From Avena insularis (taxonomy: Eukaryota; Streptophyta; Magnoliopsida; Poales; Poaceae): a DNA stretch of 64,000 nt. This document shows positions 57,043 to 64,000 of the stretch, one piece after another. The position numbers and the translations under genes were made by a program. The stretch covers positions 523,916,293 through 523,980,292 of the forward strand of contig CM042690.1 in NCBI GenBank assembly GCA_023614405.1, written 5' to 3'. The notes under the pieces are model-generated. The model was given only the letters and a program-made list of their open reading frames with translations. It did no database searches and was not told where the DNA came from. Within the stretch, counting starts at the first letter, position 1. Every line of letters starts with the position of its first letter.

Positions 57043-57047
57043 TCATC

Positions 57048-57840
57048 CACTAGGAGGAGGAAGTACTTCTTCCCTCCTAGTGTCACCGGCATGATCGGTC
57101 CGCAGAGGTCTTCCTGGACGAGCTCGAGGTTGCCCTTGGCACGGTGCAGGGTATTCTGGGAAATGGCATGTGACGCTGCTTGCGGGCGAGGCAGGCGTCG
57201 CACAGCTTCTCCACGTGCTCCACCTCAGGCAGCCTGTGCACCATGTTCTCCTGCGCCATGCGTCGGAGTGCTTCAAAGTGCTGGTGGCCGAAACGGGCAT
57301 GCCAGCGCCATGCCTCGCTGCCAAGGTGCGCTGCCAAATAGACAGGAGCGGAGATCTCCAATTTGACAACATACAGCCGCCATGCACTATGCCATACCTG
57401 AGCGTGGATGTTCCCACGCCGGTCGAAGAGAGTCATGATGCCAGTGTGAATCTCCGTGTCGCAGTCGTTCTCGTCCAGCTGACCAGGCTGACGATGCTTG
57501 TCTTGAGTCGTGGTATGAAAGACATCAGTGAGGGTGCGCTGGTCCCTGGAGCGGATGGTGAACATCACAATCCCACGCCCTCGGATGCCCACGGTCGAGC
57601 CATCGCCAAACTTGATGCTCCCGGTGACACTCTCGTCCAGCTCTACGAACGTCGCGCGATCGCCATACGTGTGGTTAGACGCGCCGGTGCCTAGGTACCA
57701 CCGACGGTCGCATGGGTCTAACTCTGATCCAAGATTGGCCTCAGCTCGAGTATCATTGAGGAAGACCTGGTCACCGATATCTTCTGGCGCCGACGATGCC
57801 GCGGCGACCACGGCCATCAAAAGCGTGGGATCAGGATCAT
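57048..57840 (-). pseudogene. Copia X protease and integrase N-terminus
   Basis: Protease RRWYLGTGASNHTYGDRATF: the catalytic Asp of the usual LDTGA box is Gly. Then VGIRGRGIVMFTIRSRDQR, a shifted region, and the integrase zinc domain WHARFGHQHFEALRRM with CDACLARKQRHMPFP. The last part reads VQEDLCGPIMPV and KYFLLLVDD, where gypsy A entered. Frameshifts lie near 57150 and in the protease tail. Confidence 0.87.
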
Positions 57841-57849
57841 CGTGGCCGT

Positions 57850-58856
57850 TGTCGCCTCCGATGTCATGGGTGAGGTGAGCCTATTCCCGTTTCTTCTTCC
57901 TGCAATCACGGGCCTAGTGGCATATCTTGCTGCAGTACCTGCACACATCATCGTGTGATGCACCGCCTGAGCCACCGTCCCTTCGCGCCTCGTCCTTGTC
58001 GCGGCCCTTGTCATGGTGGCGGTCTCCTCCGCCAGATCTGCTCGAGTAGCCCGCGCTCGAGCTGCCACCGCCAGAGTGATTTCCTCCGCGGCTCTTTGTG
58101 CGTGCACGCCACTCTGACTCTGTCAAGAGCAGGTCGCCCATGCCTCCCGCCAAGTCGTTGTCGAGCGTGTAGCGATCCTCAGCGGTCTTGAGGCGCCCGA
58201 TCAGCTCCTTGATCGTGAGTGTGTCCAGATCGACCAGTGTCTCGATCGACAGTGCGATCTAACCATACTGTCGCAGGAGGACAGAGAGTATCTTGCACAC
58301 GGTGTCTCCTTCTGGGATGACCTTGCCTAGGAGGGCCAGCTGGCTGACCATCCCGGTGATGCGGATGGCGAAGTCATCGATCGACTCGTCGTCCTTGAAC
58401 TGGATCGCGGAGAACTGCTTGCCCGCCCAACGTCCCCGCCCTTGCGTCACACACACGGGCGACGCCGAGCCGCATCGTCTTCAGCGCATCCCATGCGCCC
58501 TTTGCAGAGCCCTTTGCCGCGAGCGTGACCATCATCTCCGGTGGAACCGCATGGAGGATGGCTTCCAGGGCGAGAAGATCATCGGAACGCACTGTCGTGC
58601 CACTCTCGATCGCATCCCATAGGAATCGCCCCTCCAGCATGACCTACATCAGAATAGCCCAGTCCGTGTAGTTTGTACGTGTGAGCTGCAGCTAGTTACC
58701 TCCGCTGCGCACCATCCGCTGTTGCGTGGCCGCTCCAGTCGCGGCGTCCGAGTCGTCAGAGATCCTGGCTTGCGGTGTTGCCGACATATGTTTATCGCCG
58801 TCCTTGGATGCGGCGTTGTCGTCCTCGACCTTGGACTTGCTAGCCTTACCTGACAT
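57850..58856 (-). pseudogene. Copia X gag
   Basis: Starts MSGKASKSKVEDDNAA at 58856, 36 bases after the LTR. The domain includes LTRTNYTDWAILM, VMLEGRFLWDAIESG, LLALEAILHAVPPEM, KGAWDALKTMRLG, FKDDESIDDFAIRITGMVSQ, then a Ser/Gly-rich tail and the knuckle CRYCSKICH with a TAG before RDC. Stops also at about 58690, 58648 and 58259, with a frameshift near 58440. Confidence 0.87.
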
Positions 58857-58892
58857 GTCGCCGGAGGGACTTCTTTGGGCTCTAGTACCAAA

Positions 58893-59573
58893 TGTGGTAC
58901 GGGTTCAGAGAAAACGAAGAGAGACAAACTTTTTGTGCAGTGTTCGAAGTACTGCTTTTCTTCCCTTTTTCTCTATTTATTCTTAGAGGATTAAAGAACA
59001 TGCGAGGTATGGAAATCGTGTCCCCTACTAGCTCATGGGACTATCCCACGAGCTGGAACAAGTCCACTCCCTCCTAGATTGGAGGTATGTAAATCGTGTC
59101 CCCTACTAGCTCATGGGACTATCCCACGAGCTGGAACAAGTCCACTCCCTCCTAGATTGCTGGATCGGGACGTCGAGTCATCATCCAGCGCTAACTGACA
59201 ATGCTGAAAAATATAACGACTTAAACCTGAACCTGATGAAACTGAACTGCTGCAAACTGAATTCTACAGCTAATTATTCCAACATCACAGAGGAACGTGT
59301 CAAAGACGGGCGGCAGCGTGATCCACCGGCCAGGCAATGTCTCCCTCCAAGGCCCATCCTTGGTGGCCGAGACAGACGGAGTCCTGACGGCGAAGAAGAT
59401 GAACATCGAGGTCTATGGAAATTATAGAAACCTTAATATTTATTGTGTATTGATTTGACCCTCATGAAGAGTATATATATAGCCGTACAAACTTGAAGGG
59501 CAAGAAGCCTATAACTTGGAATACAAGATCTCTAAATTCCTAGTCTATCTTTAGTTGTGTACGTATCCTAACA
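58893..59573 (-). repeat. LTR of copia X, 681 bp, with internal sequence on both sides
   Basis: Plus strand TGTGGTACGGG to CGTATCCTAACA. On its left the minus strand reads TGGTACTAGAGC, a diverged initiator-Met PBS (about 58879-58890). On its right it reads GACTGAAGGGGA, a PPT. TATA on the minus strand near 59466-59478 (TATATATATAC-like). Confidence 0.85.
59006..59161. repeat. 78-bp tandem duplication inside the copia X LTR
   Basis: Two near-identical units containing AAATCGTGTCCCCTACTAGC, starting at 59013 and 59091. GAGGTATG precedes both. Confidence 0.92.
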
Positions 59574-59834
59574 TCCCCTTCAGTCGTAGCGGGAGTGAAG
59601 CGGACGCTTGCGACTGGATTTGATGTCTTGCACTTCCGCCGCTTTATCTCCTTGTCATCATCACCTGCGTGAACATGATCATGGCTGGCACCTAGGGGTG
59701 GTGATTGCGTCCCCTTCTGGTGTCTCTCTTCCCTCCCGCAGTCACAACGGGAGTGGCATAGACGCAAGTGATGACGCGTACGCTATTGACTGGAGTTCTT
59801 GAGTTGCTGTAGACGTTGTGATGAGGACATCCCT
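59574..59834 (-). other. 3' internal end of a second copia X copy (PPT side)
   Basis: After the LTR the minus strand shows a PPT and about 260 bases with two related words, TCAGTCGTAGCGGGAGTG and CAGTCACAACGGGAGTGG. This is untranslated 3' internal sequence as found before the PPT of such copias. No ORF. It ends where gypsy C sequence begins. Confidence 0.6.
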
Positions 59835-59840
59835 ACAATT

Positions 59841-60353
59841 ACACCTACCCCAATGACTACTGAAGATGCTACAACTGTTGCAAGAAAGGATCAGTCCAAT
59901 GAGATTAAAATTAGACCTGTTACAAGAGCTCGTGCTAAGCTACTGGAACAACATGTGAATTTACTCCTAAATGAATCTGGTACTTTGATTGATGAGAACT
60001 TTATACTGCCTAAGTCTATGTATTTATGTATGATCAGGTTCGTTGGAGAAACAAGCATGGCGCGAGGAGGAGAAGGGCTACAAGAGAAGCCCAACATGAT
60101 GATCGCCCAAGGATGCGTGAGGGAGGAGCGGGAGGAAGGCGCAAGAGAAGATCATCAAGACGAAGGCAAAAAGACCTGCCACGACCGGAGTGTCTGGCCA
60201 GATCCACCCGGACTGTCCGGTCTGGTCGAGAGGCAAACTGGCTTGGACATTCAGTATGCTAGTTCGGACACTACACAGACACCACCCGGAAACTTCAAAG
60301 TTTTCGGCCAGACCGGACTGTCCGACACACTTCACCCGGAGTGTCCGGCCTGA
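59841..60353 (+). pseudogene. Gypsy pol C-terminal tail running into the LTR
   Basis: Contains IKIRPVTRARAKLLEQHVNL and IDENFILPKSMYLCMIRFV, a C-terminal pol tail I have seen in Triticeae gypsy polyproteins. It is then followed by a charged region and PPGLSGLVERQTG, probably LTR sequence read as protein. It stops at 60351-60353. The upstream pol is missing. Confidence 0.6.
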
Positions 60354-60816
60354 CCGGACTGTCCGGCCCACTTCGACCGGAGTGTCCCCCCGCCGACCAA
60401 ATCTGGTCCGAGTCGGTTTGTATCAGTTTGAGTCGTTTACGTTTAGTTTCGGTTTCTGGCCGCCCCAGCCGCCCTTATAAGCTATGGGATGACCCCTAGC
60501 TAGGGTTTAGACCACGTTAAAATATTTTGGAGTTGTTTCTTTCATAGAACCTCTGGAATTACCCTGTGTTCGAATCTACCAACTATAATTGAGTGTGATC
60601 TGTTGTTCCATTGGGAATTAGTAGATTGCATACTACCGTTCGTGGTCACGGCTGCGTGCGCAAGAGCGTGGTGTTGTGAATATCCTACAAGGTTCGAGAG
60701 CTGTTGCGTTGGCATCAGGGATCGAGCGGGAGAGTTCATAGCTACATGCTAGTTATCGATTATCCACCATCATCACCGCCATCCGCTTACTGAGAAGATC
60801 GGGCCACCCCATATCA
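60191..60816 (+). repeat. LTR of gypsy C, left edge approximate
   Basis: The right end ATATCA lies three bases before the PBS. The left edge was chosen at TGTCTGGCC but may lie up to 200 bases further left, since no second LTR is in the window. It has TTATAAG at about 60475 and five copies of a CCGGACTGTCCGG-type palindrome at 60208-60387. Confidence 0.5.
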
Positions 60817-60819
60817 TCT

Positions 60820-60829
60820 TGGTATCAGA
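60820..60829 (+). other. Primer binding site of gypsy C
   Basis: TGGTATCAGA, matching the initiator-Met PBS for ten bases, followed by TTTCC instead of GCC. Confidence 0.75.
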
Positions 60830-61884
60830 TTTCCAGTGTTGCCTCGGTAAGCATTCACAAATCCATCCATATATTAGAGAGTGTTTTCGTCCTATACAGA
60901 AAAATCCTTACAAAAAGATTTGCCATAGACTAGATTGCATCGTTTTCGAGTTTTAGTTGTTGATTGTATCTTCTTGTAGATCCGATCTGCAGGTTTTCCT
61001 CGTAGGAGTCTAGTTTCCGTTTGTGTCTAGGTTTAAGGTTTCATCTTGTTTTCCGCTGTTTCCCACCGTTACCGTTTCCGCAAGTATTTATCGTTTTTCC
61101 GAGTCTACATAGCGTACCTTTGTTTGCATACCATAGACACAGACTATCTACAGCATCTGTGCCTAGGAACGTACCCACGAGACTAGTTGCTTTGCTCTGA
61201 CAGGTTGCTCATTAGGGTTTTGAAGTGCAAAAATTTTCGACAGGCAAAACCGGACTATCCGGCCGAATAACACCGGACTATTCGGCCCGACCGGAGTCTC
61301 CGGCGCATATCAACCAGACTATCCGGCCTAGTTCTGTTATATGTAGCTGTACTCGTTTGCATTGAGTAATATAGTTGCAAAAAAAAGTGAAAAGAAAAGA
61401 GAATCAGTATAAAAAAAGAGAAAAGAGCTACAAGCCTGACAAAAAAGAGATATAGAAGTGTGCAATATTGGAGGCCTTGTTTTATAGCACTGGTAGATTG
61501 AGAAATCTTGTGCCTATTCTATTTGAGCTATTACTAGCGTCTCTCTTGTGCATTGCAATATTCCTTTTCATAAGTTGTTTTGCCACGTTTATCTCCACTG
61601 TGTGTGTTTCTTGGGTATTTGTACGATCAGCACTAGGACTTGTTTGCGGTGTAGATAGGATACCATACCTATAGCTCCACCTTAAATAACCCGTGTGCCC
61701 TGCGATCGTTCTCTATACCTTTGATATTCACTTCATCACATCAAGTGCATCAGTCTTTGATTTCGTTTTGGTAGCGCATCTCTATTCACTTTGGAACGGT
61801 AAGATCTCCTTTCTTATTAAGTTGTGAGTGAGTTGTGAGAGTTTCCACCATACAAATTCTGATTTTTGCACTAACCTACTAATC
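60830..61884 (+). other. Leader of gypsy C
   Basis: About 1 kb without a long ORF. It holds four more CCGGACTATCCGG-type palindromes (61250-61326) and an A/G-rich stretch at about 61377-61455. Confidence 0.6.
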
Positions 61885-63045
61885 ATGTCTACTAGTGATG
61901 ATGATGTTGTGTTGCAGAAAAAGAAGGATGAGGAGCTCGTCAATTGGCGTGAATATGAGGCTTTGAAATCCCACTTGACACATGTGTTTACTAACACGAC
62001 AGATGCCATTGACAAGAATCTCCAAGATATGAATATGAGATTGGATCAGCATGTTGGGACAGTTGATACTATCCAAACGCAAGTGGCTACGCTCAATGTC
62101 AATGTCACCACTTTGTAGCAGTCCATTGAGGGTTTGACAGCCGCCTTGCATAGAAGGGAAGATCCTCAACATGATGATGCTTTTGATGATTTTGATGAGG
62201 GTAGCGCTGCTGATGCTGCTCCACATACTGGCAGGGGACGTGCTATTCCCCCTGTCCCTGCTCATGGTCGTGGGTTTGCCCATCTTGGGCGTGGTCCACG
62301 TGTGCCCAACCAAGCTGCTGATGACGGTTTGGGCAAGCCAAAATTCTCAATTCCTAAGTTTGATGGTTCCATTGATCCTGAAGATTACCTCACATGGGAG
62401 TTGAAGATTGAGAAACTCTGGCGCTTATTTGACTATCCAGAAGATAAGAAGGTCAAGCTTGCAGCATCTAAATTTGATGGTTATGCTTTGCGTTGGTGGG
62501 ATGCTCTTGTGCAACATAGGAGGGAGGACAATGAACTCCCTGTGATGGATTGGCGCGAGATGAAGCAAATCATGAAGGCTCGTTTCGTACCAACCAACTA
62601 CTTGCGATCAGTTTTTGATAAATTGACGCAATTGAAGCAAGGCACCATGACAGTTGATGAGTACTACATGGAGATGGAGATGCTTATGCAGCGTGCTAGA
62701 ATTCGTGAGTCCATTGAGATGACCATGCAGCGATTCCTAAACAATTTGAAGTTACCAATCAAGAGCATTGTTCGTCATCACAAGTATGAGACCATGAATG
62801 AGTTGTTGCATCATGCTAGAGAGGCCGAATCCCAGTTGGCAGAAGAGGTGAAGTCACGTGCTCGTTTTCCGTCCTCCAGCAGATTTTTGGCCAGGTCTAC
62901 ACCTCCTATAGCCGCGCCACCAGCTGTTGTTCCGTTTACACCATTGGCCAAACCAGCAAGTACACATTCGTTTGGTTCTAATGCTCGGAAACCCGCTGCT
63001 CCTGCTGCTAGCTCGGGTTCCAACATGTTCATCGTACGATCGTGA
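61885..63045 (+). pseudogene. Gypsy C gag
   Basis: MSTSDDDVVLQKKKDEELVN at 61885, a coiled segment, TAG at 62116-62118 (one change from CAG), then KPKFSIPKFDGSIDPEDYLT, WELKIEKLWRLFDYPEDKK, GYALRWWDALVQHRRED, MKARFVPTNYLRSVFDKLTQ, YMEMEMLMQRARIRESIEM, HHAREAESQLAEEVKSRA. This is a Ty3/gypsy Gag with the usual retrotransposon gag domain. It ends at two stops at about 63043 because of a one-base shift; the following frame continues the protein. Apart from the TAG and this shift it is intact. Confidence 0.93.
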
Positions 63046-64000
63046 TGATGTAGTGTGCCATACTTGTGGAGGTAGAGGTCACTACAAGAAAGATTGTCCA
63101 AACAGCAAGGTTATGTTTGTTAATGAACAAGGTGAAGTAGAAAGTGGAGATGAAGCTTCTGATGATGATATTGATGACGGCGAGGATGGTGCTGATACAT
63201 ATGCTGAGCGTGCACCAACTATTGTCGTATCTTCACGTGTACTTAGTGTGCAACCGGTTGAGGAATCCCAACGTTGCAACTTGTTCCAAACAAAAGCTCT
63301 AGTTGGACCAAACAAAGCTTGCAAGGTAATTATTGATGGAGGTAGCTGCAGAAATCTTGCAAGTAAGGAACTCTGTGTCAAACTGAATTTGACATACTTA
63401 CCTCATCCCAAGCCATACTACATACAATGGTTGAGCAACAATGGTGAGATGAAGGTAAATCATATGGTACGTATGAATTTTCAAATAGGGCCATACGAAG
63501 ATTCTATTGATTTTGATGTGGTTCCTATGACTATTTGTCACCTACTATTGGGTCGGCCTTGGCTCTATGATCGCCATGTGCAACACAATGGCCGAGCCAA
63601 TACATATCACTTGGAATTCAAAGGAAAGAAGATTACTATACAGCCAATGACACCACAAGAAATTGTGAATGATTCTCACCAGAAGATAGAGGTGAACTTG
63701 AAGGAAGATACTACCACTCGGCGAGACTGTGTAACAGTTGTTCCTGATATAATTGGGCCTACATTGAGTGATATAACGAAAAGTGAGAGAGTGCCTGGGT
63801 TATTGATATTAGCCACCAAGGAGGATATGAGAGAGTTTCGTGAGGATCCTACAGCCATGCCACTTGTGCTCATGTATAAGGGCGAGGTATTGGTTTCTAA
63901 CGACATGACCCCTATTTATCTTGGTGTCTCTTCTGTTTTGCAGGACTTTGGGGATGTGTTTCCAGAAGACGTACCCGCAGGTTTGCCGCCATTGCGTGGT
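63035..64000 (+). CDS. Gypsy C zinc knuckle and protease, start of pol, open to window edge
   Basis: The frame starting at 63035 is open for all 322 codons to the edge. It has a perfect knuckle CHTCGGRGHYKKDC, an acidic linker, the protease ACKVIIDGGSCRNLASKELC, YYIQWLSNNGEMKVNHMVRM, ICHLLLGRPWLYDRHVQHNG, then VLQDFGDVFPEDVPAGLPPL, which is the lead-in to RT in gypsy elements. It lacks its own start because it is the continuation of gag after a one-base shift. RT would follow outside the window. Confidence 0.92.

Larger units (their letters stand above)
57043..59573 (-). mobile_element. Copia X, right (5') piece with LTR
   Basis: From the gypsy A target duplication TCATC rightward: integrase start, protease, gag, PBS, LTR. 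Deleting gypsy A and one TCATC joins 18055 to 57048 in frame within LLVDD/ASCYMW of the integrase core, which proves that both pieces are one element. Confidence 0.92.
59835..64000 (+). mobile_element. Gypsy C, open at right window edge
   Basis: A pol C-terminal tail, an LTR ending at about 60816, PBS, a 1 kb leader, gag and protease on the plus strand, running off the window. The tail before the LTR would belong to a neighbouring copy. The lineage is not assigned; the DGGSCRN protease is shared in type with the Gag-only element. Confidence 0.82.

Noticed and set aside
1..64000. tRNA, rRNA or host disease-resistance-type genes
   Set aside because: I scanned for tRNA-like and NBS/LRR or kinase motifs and saw none; the only tRNA-related sequences are short primer binding sites.

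Overview
This window is plant nuclear DNA made almost entirely of transposable elements. I found no convincing host gene, no tRNA or rRNA gene and no bacterial-type feature. The organism looks like a grass, probably Pooideae (wheat/barley/rye/oat group). The reasons are an Angela/BARE-type copia with about 1.9 kb LTRs, a grass-type CACTA element with TNP2 transposase and 'TTTAGTCCCGGTTG' subterminal repeats, two Tat-lineage gypsy elements with grass-type antisense genes, and dense nesting. The species cannot be told from the sequence alone.

Layout, left to right. 1-3708: 5' part of a degenerate copia (A) on the minus strand, cut by the window edge. 4197-4890: non-autonomous hAT-like element. 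4981-5457: complete miniature LTR element (TRIM). 5458-6872: unassigned DNA with a decayed coding remnant. 6873-9817: internally deleted copia (B, minus). 9829 to about 17085: CACTA transposon (plus) lacking its 3' end, with broken TNP2 and accessory ORFs and a 1.54 kb solo LTR inside one exon. About 17085-59573: copia X (minus), split by a 39 kb nest. 59574-59834: 3' internal end of a second copia X copy. 59835-64000: gypsy C (plus), running off the right edge.

The nest is resolved to the base by target-site duplications (TSDs). Copia X is interrupted in its integrase by gypsy A (18056-57042, minus, TSD TCATC). Gypsy A is interrupted in gag by a Gag-only LTR element (27338-45146, minus, TSD GCTAG) and in its leader ORF by an Angela-like copia (47779-56345, plus, TSD AAGAC). 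The Gag-only element is interrupted inside its 5' LTR by gypsy B (30950-45074, plus, TSD GGATG). Hand-counted LTR divergence falls in the order of nesting: gypsy A about 5.3%, Gag-only about 4.4%, gypsy B about 3.7%.

Gypsy A and gypsy B share one plan: gag, protease, RT, RNase H, a second (archaeal-type) RNase H, integrase, and then a spliced, coiled-coil-rich gene on the opposite strand with its own TATA-like box. That gene lies tail-to-tail with pol at a gap of about 600 bp. The Gag-only element has matched LTRs, PBS and PPT but no RT or integrase, so it would need proteins supplied in trans. Nearly every ORF carries stops or frameshifts. The least damaged coding sequence is in gypsy C at the right edge.
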